This document shows, one piece after another, positions 1 through 11,260 of a DNA stretch of 64,000 nt. The position numbers and the translations under genes were made by a program. The stretch is from Sphaerolaimus hirsutus. Its lineage: Eukaryota > Nematoda > Chromadorea > Monhysterida > Sphaerolaimidae. Under the pieces are notes generated by a model that had not been told where the DNA came from, ran no database searches, and saw only the letters and a list, made by a program, of their open reading frames with translations. The stretch's first letter is position 1; each line of letters opens with the position of its first letter. The stretch lies in the NCBI GenBank assembly GCA_964036195.1, contig OZ038459.1, forward strand, positions 17,047,206 through 17,111,205, written 5' to 3'.

Positions 1-116
1 GGAAATTTTGAGGGGGGTTTTTCGAGGGGGGTGTTTTTTCGCCAGTAATTTCCGTGAAGGATCGTAGTAAAGATGGGCGAGAACCCGGCCGTAAAGTAAA
101 TCCGGCCGTGAGGCAT

Positions 117-405
117 AGTTGTACAAACGTATTTACGTTTACTCGAAAAATACCTATACTCGAGTGCTGCGTAAATACGTTTACGTTTCCTCCCGAAAAA
201 ATACCTGTACTCAGTTACTCGAGTACTTTTTGAAAGTACGCGAGTACAGAGAACGAGTATTTACAGATATTCACGTTTACTCACCTTTTACACAGCGTAA
301 AAGCAGAAAATTTTTACTTTACGTTTTCTGTATTCAGGTGTGACTAAAAATAAAATACTTTACGTTTACGTTTACTTTGAACAAAGTTCAGTACTTTAAA
401 CAACT
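117..405. repeat. hAT-like MITE, AGTTGTTAA family
   Basis: The ends read AGTTGT...AACAACT and the interior is rich in TTTACGTTTACTCGAAAAATAC motifs. Related copies lie at 4370-4871 and 18409-18940, with fragments near 9670 and 35862. The first 600 bases otherwise hold only repeat fragments (a GGGG/TTCGAGG tract at 1-50) and no exon that I can support. Confidence 0.6.
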
Positions 406-800
406 CTGCCGTTATGATGCCCGGCCTAAAGTAGCACCCTGTACTTTACGGCCGGGTTTACTTTACGGCCGGACCATCCCCGTAAAGATGGGCTTTTACA
501 TACCCAAAACTAAACGTGAAAAACGGGATATTTATATTGAGACACATCAACGTAGGTAGATGCTACACAACTTTATGTGTAGTTGCGATGCATATTGACA
601 GCAAATACATTATGTAGGTATTTTACCTTGCACACATGATGACGATGTACAAAAGTGCAGAGGGGGGTATTTCGAGGTGGCGGTTTATTTTTTCCTCCGC
701 TCGAAAAGACCTGGGGGTATTTCGAGGAAATATGGTATTATAACTACGAATGTTGTCATTGTATTGCATTAATTCAGCCTCTCCTCAACTCTTACTACAG

Positions 801-3800
801 AAACCACAATTGCTCGGGCAGTTTGGCAAGAGTCCTTTGGATGCAACTCGTGAAGGGCCAGTGTGCATTCAATTTCCAATGGGTGGCATTGATTTTGGAA
901 CGCCGAAACCGGAATCCGAGGATTGTTTATCATTGAACATCGTCACACCCGACCTTAAGAACGTGGTGAGTTTCTGTAGTAGTTACAATTAGTGGTGGAA
1001 AAGTGCCTGGAAAAATGACGTCATGGCGATAAAGTCGATAAAAATAGATCTATTATAGATTAAAATAGGCATCCAAAATTTTAATTTCTAGGTATTTTTT
1101 TTTTCATGATGTGCACTTTACTCAGTTCTCAAGGAGAGTCAAAAAATAGCGCCAAGCGCCATGGCACCATTCAAAATAATCGCGCCGGGCACCAGAGGGC
1201 GCCACGACGCCATTCCATCACTAGTTATAATCTAAGCTTTAAATGTCATCAAAAATTTTTTATGTGTCATTTCAGTCATCCGGTGGCTATCCTGTAATTG
1301 TTTGGGTTCACGGTGGTGCCTTGACTATGGGAGACGGAAATGAACAGGGCTTTGATGGTATCATTGACAATTATGCCACCAGAGGCGTGGTTTTCGTCAC
1401 TGTTCAGTACAGATTGGGACCACTTGGTATGGAAACACAATTGTAGTCTTTCAAAAGCTTCCTTTTTGATCCATTTTAACCATGCTTTATTCCCCTACTC
1501 CCCAAAACAGGCTTCCCTTTTTCATCGAATGCCGAATCAAGTTTCCTCAACCTCGGTCTGTATGATGCGGACACCGCAATCGAATGGGTGCTGCAAAATG
1601 TGGCTGCATTTGGGGGTGACCCCCAGAGAATCACTCTGATGGGGGAATCGGCGGGAGCCCTGATTGTGTCACTTTTGCACATCAAAAATCCAGGTGTGAA
1701 CCTGAAATGCATTTTTCCTCATTTGAGCCATTTTAAAATATAATGTTAAAATGAACAGTTAAAATGAACTGCACACCAGGGTTGTTAAAAGAACCAAAAA
1801 AATTTACAAAGTATGCGTATGTGTAAAGTATTTTGTTTTTACTCACCCCAAGTACAGAAGCGTAAAGTAAAAAATTTTTACTTGCGAGCAAGGATGTACG
1901 CAGGGGGGGGGCGGCCGCCCCCCCCCCCCTTCCGAGGCCGGACATAAAAATGTGCCAGAAATGGCACTATTGTAAACCGATTTTGCAGGCACTTTGAAAA
2001 AATTATGCGCGGAAAACGTAAAATTGAGTAAAATTACCTTCTCTTTCTGGAAAATGTTGAAGGCAGTTGATAGGATAACAACAACACTACCATATAGAAA
2101 GTGTGAAATTTCTGTTGAACACTCGCAGTTCCGAAAATATCTGGCGCTGTGATCATGAGTGGTTCTTCACTGGCATCGGTAGATTGGTGTGACAATCAGA
2201 AATCATCCTTTGAAGGGTTTGTCGCCAATGCAGGCTGTTCTGATTCAGATGTGAATGCCACAATTGAATGCTTGAAATCAGTGAACATCTCTAAAATCAA
2301 AGAATCTGCTATATTAAAGGTCTGTTAGTCTGCATACCTTTAACGCATAGGTAATTATGTCCGACAGCTATATTCTAGTGTTTTTAACATCAATAGATCT
2401 AAGTCTAAGATCTCACTTAATTGAAATTTTTCTCAGGGAAATAATGCAGTTAGTATGGTGTATTGTCCAGTTCCAGATGGCATTGTTCAGCCATTTAATA
2501 CCACTCAATCTTTGCTAGAGACTAGAAGAAACATCATGATTGGAACCACTGCTGATGAGTATGCAATACTGGGTATTTTTTATTAAACCTCTTTTATTCA
2601 GCATTTTTTCCCAATGATATACCTGTGTTGTCTGGTCCAGGTCTTCTAAATGACGCAATGCAACTACAATTCACATTTGACACTTTCAAAGCAGCAATTG
2701 AGGTGCGGCCCACAATCAAATATTCTGCCAATCCCACTCTGTTGACAACATTGGTCATCTACCAGTTTGTGGATTTACCAGGGTTTGACAGAGAAAATTC
2801 TGCTGAGCTACTGAGAGCTTATGCTGATGTGCGATTTTTGATTGCTAGTGTTAAAAATATTATAATTTAACATAATACCTAAACACATAATTGGGTATAG
2901 GATGTTTTGTGTTGTTACCTTGGGAGAGCCACCAAGTCACTAGCTTTTTATTTCGAAAATATGCTCAAAACAGGCCAAGTGTTATTGATAAAATACAACA
3001 GGAATTTTGAGCAAATGGAAAAGATTCAGTGCAGGAGTAATCTGCCAAGTGGCTTGTGATCCCTAAAAACATCAGGGTTATTCCTACAAGCAGCCTTGAG
3101 TCAATCTTTGCTTACCTGCTCCTGTATGTAACAAATCAGCCCAACAATATCAGCCCCCCCATATCACCAAAACTTCTGCGTTTGACTTCATGTTTGACAT
3201 GCCGTTATTCAAGTGAACGCATTTCTAATCCAGGCGCGAGCCAGCCTAGAGTTCTACATGCCATCACTAAGAGAAGCTCAACTGACTGCTGAACTTCCTG
3301 ACAATGCTGTGTGGCTGTATCAGTTTTCTATGGGCAACCCAAGACTCTCAAACCCTGTCGTACCAGGTAAATTGGACTTATCAACCTTGCTGGAGATTTC
3401 CACAACTGACTTTTGCTAGATACAACATGGTCTATTGACTTTTCCCTGGCAATTTTTTTGGACATTTGTTCAAATTGTTTGTAAAGTGTTCAAATTTGAC
3501 ACTTTCAAAGGTGTAAAGTGACATACTTACCGTGGTATATTCTATGGTAAATTCTTTCGCTATTGGAAGACTTGATACTTTTAGAAGAAGTAGATGTTTA
3601 AATTGTTTTTTTTAGCTACATATAAGTAGAATGTGTTTAATACTTTAATTCGTATTTTTTGCGATTCCAGGATTTATTCAGCGAGGGCCGCCGCATACTG
3701 GCGATTTGGTGTATGCTTTTGCGAAACCATATGTAGCAATTATTCACAACACTAGTTATGAATTCGATCAAGATGATTGCAGGGTAGCTGATGGATTTTC

Positions 3801-4317
3801 TGGCGTTATTTCCAACTTTGCCACAACTGGGTTAGTTTTTCTAAATATCTTTACTTGGCGGACCACATGCTATACATTTTTCTGAACGAAACACTTATGA
3901 CGTCATACTTGATCAAATGAAAATCGTTTCAAAATGAAAAATACATTCGACCTTCAAACATTCGTTTGTATGTGACATCGCCTTTTTCTTTTCCAAATAT
4001 TTTATTGTGAAAGTATGGGTGCATAAGTATCGCATTGGCGTGTAAGACATAAGTAGATGTGTGTGAATATAAACTGTTGTCTGTGGAGAATATTGAGGGA
4101 AAAATTGTATGTGTGGATCATACGCATTCGTATTTACAGGTTTCCAAATTCAAGTGTTCCATCAATGCCAGTGTGGCCAAAAGTCAGCAAGCACTCAGCG
4201 TCAACATTTATGAATTTCAACAGTACTTTTAGTGTTGAGCAAGGCTATCACCATGAAGAAAGTACTTTTTGGATGAAATTGATCCCTGAATTAACGGAGT
4301 GTCTCCCTACTGTGTGA
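801..4317 (+). CDS. Type-B carboxylesterase, gene 1 (5' end outside window)
   Basis: Secreted alpha/beta-hydrolase of the carboxylesterase/cholinesterase family, expected to hydrolyse carboxylic esters. Nine exons fit: 801-965, 1276-1426, 1511-1693, 2129-2319, 2437-2572, 2641-2849, 3234-3366, 3671-3830 and 4140-4317 (TGA). Phases match at every junction and give about 501 residues. Visible family landmarks are SEDCLSLNI, the oxyanion-hole HGGAL, the nucleophile motif GESAGA (exon 1511), the acidic-residue region GTTADEYA (exon 2437) and the catalytic His in HTGDLVYAF (exon 3671). The signal-peptide exon and the GVPYA-type exon seen in gene 2 are missing, so they probably lie left of the window. 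The 2849 donor (GTTAAA) is weak. The next exon seems to have lost the acceptor used in gene 2 and may start about 15 codons later, at 3234. No C-terminal membrane segment is seen. The substrate cannot be told. Confidence 0.85.
2850..3233 (+). other. Esterase 1 intron with altered 3' splice site
   Basis: The equivalent exon of gene 2 starts at 10100 after TTTGAACAG. Here that stretch (about 3193-3204) is 13 bp shorter and the AG is gone. The nearest in-frame acceptor is CTAATCCAG at 3225-3233. Using it would remove about 15 residues. Confidence 0.5.
3855..4139. repeat. Fragment of TATACTCGGCGGACCGCA MITE in esterase intron
   Basis: The intron carries CTTGGCGGACCACATGCTATAC followed by a TGACGTCATA tract. 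It matches the left end of the element that is complete at 25393-25649. No matching right end was found here. Confidence 0.4.
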
Positions 4318-4369
4318 TGTGATTTTCACTTTTTAGTTTGGATTTGACGAATATTCATGTGGATTGCAT

Positions 4370-4871
4370 AGTTGTCAAACATTTACTCAAAAATACATAT
4401 CATCGAGTATCGCATAAATATGTTTTTGTTTCCTCTGAAAGAAAGTACCCGTGATCACCTTCACACATACTTTTTGCATAAGTACTTGAGTACAGGAAAA
4501 GTATTTCGTATAGGCTTTTATATCAGCTTTTTCAAGGCATAGAAGTGTAAAGGGAAGAAGAAAACCCTAAAAATATGGAAAAATAGTCATACTAATTTGG
4601 TAATTAAACACATAGTTAGGAACAGATGAAAATTTTCAAAAAGCAGATGAAATACTGAATTTGAAGGTGAAAATGCGGAAAAAAGGTTTGAAAATGAGTA
4701 ATTTTGGTTGGAAATTGGGGCAAAATTTCTCAAAAAAAACAGTCACTTATGTTTTTCAGCAAAAAGTACTCATTTTTACTCATGAGTAAAGGTAATAACT
4801 TTACTTTATGTTTTCTGTAAATACTTTATGGTTATGTTCACTCCGAAAAACATTCAATACTTTTAACAACT
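4370..4871. repeat. hAT-like MITE, AGTTGTTAA family
   Basis: Starts AGTTGTC, ends CTTTTAACAACT, and shares the TTTACTC/AAAATAC interior with 18409-18940. It lies just downstream of the esterase 1 stop codon. Confidence 0.55.
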
Positions 4872-4912
4872 CTGGTTGTTTGAGTGACATGGTGGTATCA
4901 TTATACTTTAAA

Positions 4913-5523
4913 TATACTCCGGCAACATTACACCTTACAATGAAATCTACCATATCCCACCTGAATAAAAGAACAAACATAAAAATTTTTATCATCATAT
5001 TTATCAAATTGCTTTGATATAAATACCGCAAATCCTCGAATAAGACCCCCCCTCGAATAACTCCCCCCCTTGAATAAGTCCCCCCTGCTGGCGCGGTGAG
5101 GAAAAAATAACTCCCCCCCTTGAATAACTCCCCCCTCTTAGAAACTCCTCCCTCGGATGAAAAGAATACAATACAAAACTATAAGAATAGTAGCCTATGA
5201 CAGCAACAGCAGATACATAATGTGTATGCAGTGTATACACATCGTTTTGTTGTTATTGGACGGTGAAATACCTGAATTTAACGAGTTTACATACTGCATC
5301 AATACAATGAATCAAGTCCAAGTTTCCTGAGGAAATAATAACTCCCCCCCTCGAATAACTCCCCCCCTTGAATAACTCCCCCCTCCAAAATGTCTGAGGA
5401 AAAAATAACTCCCCTGGGGTCTTATTCGAGGATTTAGGGTATGATGTAATTTTTTTATGTTTGTTCTTTTATTCAGATCGGATATGGTAGATTTCATTTA
5501 AGGTGTAATGACGCTGTAGTATA
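4913..5523. repeat. Long-TIR MITE split by a nested MITE
   Basis: The left arm (4913-5020, TATACTCCGGCAACATTACA...) and right arm (5441-5523) are inverted copies of each other. An uninterrupted copy is at 38483-38671 and a single arm is near 45490-45565. The interior is interrupted by the element at 5024-5441. Confidence 0.7.
5024..5441. mobile_element. Nested TA-flanked MITE (CCGCAAATCCTCGAATAAGA ends)
   Basis: Imperfect inverted ends, TACCGCAAATCCTCGAATAA at the left and TTATTCGAGGATTTAGGGTA at the right, both bordered by TA. The interior is C-rich (CTCCCCCCTTGAATAA repeats). It sits in the loop of the 4913-5523 palindrome. Confidence 0.65.
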
Positions 5524-6477
5524 CAATGTAGGTTTGCATAATAAACCTAAACTGACTTTTAATCTTATTATTTTTTCAGTTATTAGCTTATTAGTTCAAA
5601 TCAATGTTTTGAAGCTGAAATGGTATTTATATTTTAGTGAAACCAACACACTTTTCCGCGGCCCTGTATACCTTTTTTGTAACCAAAGAAGTAAACACCC
5701 GAACTGTTTAAAACAAACAATGATGGAAATGATACACTAAATATTTAAATTTAAAATCTACACCCTCAAACGGCTTTATCTGTTCAAAACTTATAATAGT
5801 TCATAATAGGCTAGATTTCTCGTTGGCAATGAATGAAATAATTTAATATGGTGCCCAGAACTTTCTACATTGTACTGGTGGCTGTATTCGCATCGGCTCA
5901 AACCAATGATGAGTTCATCTGTTCGTCGCACGTGGACACAAACTACGAACAATCTGAGAACGTGCTCACATCTATCCCGGTCAGAATCCGGTTTTATTGT
6001 GTGAATTTTTTGTGAACTGGGGCACTGACAAATTTATCAGAGATTCGGAAACACATTTCGGCTCCTGGGCGATGTGAAGGGCAAGATCTTCCAAAATGGT
6101 AATGGCTTCAGAGCGCAGGTGTATAGACATAGAGGCGTGCCCTACGCCACCGCGGGCAGATTCGAGGTATGGAGTGGGGGTTGTGCTGTGCCAAGTACTC
6201 AACTCTTGGATACTAACTGTAGGAACCTGTGCAGCTTGTAGGGGAATTCTAATTTTTTCAATTCACGATTTTCAATTCAAGAAAATTCACATGTTCCCAG
6301 TGCCAGCACTGAAGAGTGCCAGCAAAATTGGCACCGCACAGCACGAGCACAGGCACAAAAGGCACCAGCACCAAGGTGGCACCTCTGATAAGTACAAAGG
6401 CACCGCAGCGCGCTGGTGCCCTTCGGTGTCTAGCACTGGTGCTCTGGTGCCTTTACACCCCCTTCCCAGGTGCCACT

Positions 6478-6560
6478 TCCAGGCGCTGTAAAATGTCAAA
6501 TGTCATGCAAAGTTCAAAAGTCATGGAAAATGCCCTGCAAAATGGCAAACGTTACAGGCA
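6478..6560 (+). mobile_element. Foldback (introner-like) element, half copy
   Basis: GTGCCACTTCCAGGCGCTG followed by TGTAAAATGTCAAATGTCAT and the GGAAAATGCCCTGCAAAATG arm. Only the left arm is present. It lies in an intron of the esterase pseudogene. Confidence 0.6.
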
Positions 6561-7384
6561 GGGCTTTTTACAGTGTCAGGGAGTGCCCCAGGTTGTGTCT
6601 AGAGTCGAGTTACGTCAGCTACTTTGCATAAATTTTATGAACTGATTCCTCTGCCGACGGCTTCACTCGTATTTTTTATACCGCGTCTGATTTTTAAGTC
6701 TGAATTTTCGCGGCTCATTTTGATATCTAAATCTAGCTAGCCAAGCCACCCAAAAAGTTAGCACTGTAAGTGTGAATATTTTCACTATTTTCTGGGCTAA
6801 CTGAAATGATAAATACTTTTTTACAAATCTGATTTGAAAATACTTGTCATATTTTACTACCTATTCTACAAATTCTGGCTCTCAACTCTCAATACAGAAA
6901 CCACAATTGCTTAGGCAGTTTGCCAAGAGTCCTTTGGATGCAACTCGTGAAGGGCCAGTGTGTAGTCAATTTCAAATGATTAGCATGGAATTTGGAACAC
7001 CGAGACCGGAGTCCGAGGATTGTTTATTATTGAACATCATTGCACCCGATCTTAAAAATGTGGGCAATTTTTGTATTAGTCACAATCTTGACTCGGAATT
7101 TGATCAAAAAAAGTAATTTCAGTCATCTAGCGGATACCCTGTAATTATTTGGGTTCACGGTGGAAGTTTGTGTGTGGGACCAGAGGCGTGGTTTTCCTCA
7201 CCGTTCAGTACAGACTGGGACCACTTGGTATGGAAACGCAAATGCAGTTTTTGTAAAGCTTTAATTTTTGATTAATTTTCATCATGCTCCCCAAAACAGG
7301 CTTCCCTTTTTCATCGAATGCTGCATCAAGTTTCATCAACCTCGGTCTGTATGATGCGGACACCGCAATCCAGTGGGTGCTGCA

Positions 7385-7934
7385 TAGGGTGTCAAATTTC
7401 CGTTTTCCGTTTTCCGTTTCCGTTTTCCGCAGGCAAATTTTTTCCGTTTTCCGTTCCGTTTTCCGGCCGCTGAAATTTTTTTTCCGTTTTCCGTTCCGTT
7501 TTCCGGCCACCTTTTTTCCGTTTCCGTTTTTCCGGCTCATTTTCCGTTTTCCGGTTCAATTTTCAGTTTTTCTGCTTTTTTTCCGTTTTCCGGCTCAATT
7601 TCCAGTTGTTCTGCCTTTTTTCCATTTTCCGCCTCAATTTTCTGCTTTCCGCCTCATTTTACCCTTTTCTGGCTCAACTTTCTGTTTTCTGTTCCAGCCA
7701 AACTGGTAAACAGTCATGCAGATTGTCAATTATGTAAAAAAAATTCTGTTTCCAGCAAAATTTCAGCGAATTTTATTGTTTTTTTTGGCAAAATTTCAGC
7801 AAATTTTTCCATTTCCATGCAAATTCCATTTTTCCGTTTCCGTTTTTCCGGCCCCTTTTTCCGTTTTCCGGCCACTGAAATTTTTTTTCCGTTTCCGTTT
7901 CCGTTTTCCGTAAAAAATTTGTTTTGACACCCTA
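7385..7934. mobile_element. hAT-like MITE (TAGGGTGTCAAA) inside esterase 2 exon
   Basis: Perfect 12-bp inverted ends, TAGGGTGTCAAA left and TTTGACACCCTA right. The interior is TTTCCG/CCGTTTT-rich. It is flanked by GTGCTGCA (7377-7384) and GTGCTGCT (7935-7942), an 8-bp duplication with one mismatch, as expected for hAT insertion. A second copy of the family with a perfect 8-bp duplication lies at 24677-25321. Confidence 0.85.
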
Positions 7935-8534
7935 GTGCTGCTGCTGCAACATGTCGCTGCATTTGGGGGTGACCCGCAGAGAATCACTCTGATGGGAGAA
8001 TCGGCGGGAGCCCTGATTGTGTCACTTTTGCACATCAAAAATCCTGGTGTGGTTGACGTTACAATACATTATAACTATTTACTGTAAACAATACAAGTTA
8101 CTACTGTTAACAAGTACTTCTCATACTTCTCAAGTATGGAAAATGTAGAGAAATTCATGCACTTTTCAAAATGTCTTGTGCAAGGGTTGTTACTCAAAAA
8201 TTGGCCGGTTGAGCTGCAAAAAAACCCCTAAAATGATGGAGATACCGACATTCGGATTCCTAGATTCCTCACTTTTTCTCGCGATTTTTCATCACCACGG
8301 TATACGTATCAAGAAACTCGCAGTTCCGAGAATATCTGGCGCCGTGATCATGAGTGGTTCTTCACTGGCATCGGGAGATTGGTGTGACAATCAGAAATCA
8401 TCCTTTGAAGGGTTTGCCGCCAATGCAGGCTGTTCTGATTCAGATATGAGTGCCAACATTGAGTGCTTGAAATCAGTGGATATCTCTAAGATCAAGGAAT
8501 CTGCTGCATTACTGGTGTGTTAGTTAGTCTGCGC

Positions 8535-8662
8535 TAGGATGCCAAAACATGTGTCAAAAATGGAAAGGTAAAAATTTTTCAGCTGCTAGAAAACAGAAAA
8601 TGGAAAGGTAAAAACGTTTGCTTTGCAACATGGAAACAGAAAACTAAAAAGTTGACACCCTA
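8535..8662. mobile_element. Short TAGGRTG...CACCCTA element
   Basis: Starts TAGGATGCC and ends GTTGACACCCTA. Esterase 1 lacks this insertion at the equivalent intron position (near 2330). TCTGC is repeated on both sides. Probably a degenerate relative of 7385-7934. Confidence 0.45.
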
Positions 8663-9060
8663 TCTGCATACCTTCAACATGTATGTGTTTATGTCTTCAA
8701 TGGTTGGGCATCTAATTCTGGTGTTTTCAACATCATGAATTATAATATCACTGTAACTATCTTCTTTGTAACTTCTTTCAGGAAAATAGTGTAGCTGGTA
8801 TGGTATTTTGCCCGGTTCCAGATAACATTGTTCAGCCATTTAATACCACTCAATCACTGCTAAAGACTAGAAGGAACATTATGATTGGAACCACTGCTGA
8901 TGAGAATTCACTAATTGGTATCTTTCATTAAACATACTTTTCCGCTGTCTTTTTTCAATGACATATTATTAATATATATTTATTTAATATATAGATATAT
9001 TTTTTTAATATATAGATATTTTTTAAGATGTATATTTAACTATTATTTCCATGGAAAAGG

Positions 9061-9148
9061 GTGCCAGGCGCCAATGGCGCCATGGCGCTGGCGCCCTTTG
9101 GCGCCATTAAAGGGCGCCAGCGCCATGGCGCCATTCCATCACTACTCA
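9061..9148. repeat. GCGCC-rich hAT-like MITE fragment
   Basis: GGCGCC/GCGCCATGG repeats ending in ATTCCATCACTA, the terminal motif of the TAGTGATG family. The left end is not recognisable. A similar fragment is at about 1150-1220. Confidence 0.5.
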
Positions 9149-10519
9149 GTACTCGAGGATTACGTATTTTTGAAAATGCAAATATGTTTTAACAACTATG
9201 GTCAACACCATAACTCCCCAACGAACCCATATTTGATGATTGGTTCAAACGTACTGAAAAATGTAAAAGCATTTTCCTTCCTGATAGCTTTTCCCTGAAG
9301 TATCTTTAAATAGACATTTTTTTATTCAGCTGTCTCTTTCAACGATATATGTTGTGTGTTCCAGGCATTTTACATCACGGAATTCCATTTGAAATCTTCA
9401 AAGCAGAAATTGAGATGCTGCCCATTGTAAAATATTCTGCCAATCCCACTCTGTTGACAACATTGGTCCTCTACCAGTTTGTGGATTTACCAGGGTTTGA
9501 CAGGGAAGATTCTGCTGAGCTACTAAGAGCTTATGCTGATGTGCGATTTTTGATTGATAGTGTTAAGAAATATGATCAATCAACATAATGTATTTAACAA
9601 TAACATAACATTATGACTGGATGTTACCACTACCAGGTGGATAAAAAGTTACTAAATTTTGGTTTTGAAAAATCCAGAGTTGTTAAAAGGTACGTACGTT
9701 TACTCGAAAAATACGCGTACGCGAGTACGCGGTAAATACGTTTACATATACTTTTTTTAAAGTAACGTACTCACATGTACGCGTACATTTTTGAGGCATA
9801 TGCGTAAAGAAAATGTATTTCTGTGAATTCAATTTGGGACATATTTATAAGGTCACTACGCTGCAATTTACTCTATTTCCTCGAAATACCCCTGGTAGTG
9901 ATTGTTTTATAGTGAAATTTTTGAGGGGAGTTTAACAAGGGCAGGTATTTTGAGGGGGTATTATTTCGCCAGAATATTTCAGAACTCTCAGCACTTATTT
10001 GTTGTTTGTAACGTACGCTGAGGTAGAAAAATGCAACATGTATAAGAGTACATTTTTTGAGTGTTGAATAACTGACTTGAAATCTTCATGTTTGAACAGA
10101 TTGTTTTAGAAACAGTTATTCAAGCGAATGCATTTCTAATCCAGGCGCGAGCCAGCCTAGAGTTCTACACACCGGCTCTAAGAGAAGCTCAACTGACTGC
10201 TGAACTTCCTGACAATGCTGTGTGGCTGTATCAGTTTTCTATTGGCGACCCTAGACTCCCAAACCCTGTCGGGCCTGGTAAGTAATTGATTATTTGGCTA
10301 GAATGTTTTAACTACTGCTCAATTGTGTTGTTATATAATTGTAGGATTTATTAGGCGAGGAACTAGTCACGCTGGTGATTTGGTGTATGCTTTTGCAAAA
10401 CCAATTATAGCAGCTCTTCACAACACTAGTTATGAATTTGATCAAGATGATTGCAGGGTGGCTGATGGATTTTCTGGGGCTATTTCGAACTTTGCCACAA
10501 CTGGGTTAGCTATCCTATC

Positions 10520-10786
10520 TAGTGACAGAAATGCGCCATAGGGCTGGTGCTTGGCGCTAGCGACAAAAAGTGCTATGGCGCTGTTGGCGCTTGACGCTAT
10601 TTCGCTGTGGCACCATTGGCGCAATGCTCCACACCCATAAAAAGCGTAATTGTCGCTATTTCTGCCTGGCGCTACGCTTGGCGCCATTTTGCTCTGGTGC
10701 CATTGGCGCTTGGCGCTGGAATTTGGAAAAGCCCCATGGCGTTTTTGGCGCTTGGCGCCAAAGTCCTGGCACTTTTTCCATCACTA
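10520..10786. mobile_element. GCGCC-rich hAT-like MITE with perfect 8-bp TSD
   Basis: Ends are TAGTGA...TCACTA. Flanked by ATCCTATC at 10512-10519 and again at 10787-10794. The interior is made of GGCGCTTGGCGCC-type palindromic units. It lies in the last intron of the esterase pseudogene. Confidence 0.85.
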
Positions 10787-11260
10787 ATCCTATCTCTTTA
10801 AGGATGATTTCAAAACTTTTGCATTTGTGCAGGTTTCCAAATTCAAGTGTTCCATCAATGCCACTGTGGCCAACAGTCAGCAAGCATTCAGCGTCAATAT
10901 TTATGAATTTCAACAGTACTTTTACTGTTGAGCAAGACTATCACCGTCAAGGAACCACTTTTTGGATGAAATTGATCCCCGAAATTATGGCGTGTCTCCC
11001 TACTGTGATGTGATTTTCACCTTTTGTAGTCTGGATCTCACAAACTTTCATATGGTTTGAGTGACATGCTAAGCTTTACAAGATATGCTGTAGCAATAAA
11101 CATGACAATCTTGATTTCAGATAACCATATATCATTAAATAAGACCCCAGGGGAGGCAGATATCATTCTACCCACAATGTAGTAGGTTTGCACAATAAAT
11201 ATAAACTGACTTCTACTTTTATTAGTTAGATTGTTTTCAGCTCCTTTCATAGAATTTACT

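Larger units (their letters stand above)
5848..11013 (+). pseudogene. Type-B carboxylesterase, gene 2 (disrupted tandem copy)
   Basis: Tandem duplicate of gene 1. Exons by homology: 5848-5979 (start; signal peptide MVPRTFYIVLVAVFASAQ), 6041-6166 (includes GVPYA), 6898-7059/7062, 7123-7227, 7300-7384 plus 7943-8046, 8324-8514, 8782-8917, 9365-9561, 10100-10277, 10345-10504 and 10833-11013 (TGA). Three lesions are visible. Exon 7123-7227 is 105 bp against 151 in gene 1, a 46-bp deletion that shifts frame right after the HGG oxyanion motif. The donor after 7062 reads GGGCAA instead of GTGAGT. A 550-bp hAT-like MITE (7385-7934) splits the exon carrying GESAGA. All later exons keep frame, length and the catalytic His (HAGDLVYAF), so decay looks recent. 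A rescued, alternatively spliced transcript is possible but would lose the active site. Confidence 0.85.

Noticed and set aside
7284..7913. Long Phe/Pro/Arg-rich ORFs in the TTTCCG tract
   Set aside because: Low-complexity translation of the hAT-like MITE interior. The same pattern at 24519-25356 occurs in both orientations.
9061..9148. GCGCC palindromes as a CpG island or promoter
   Set aside because: The same units recur in at least eight dispersed places with TAGTGATG/CATCACTA ends and an 8-bp duplication, so they are a transposon family.
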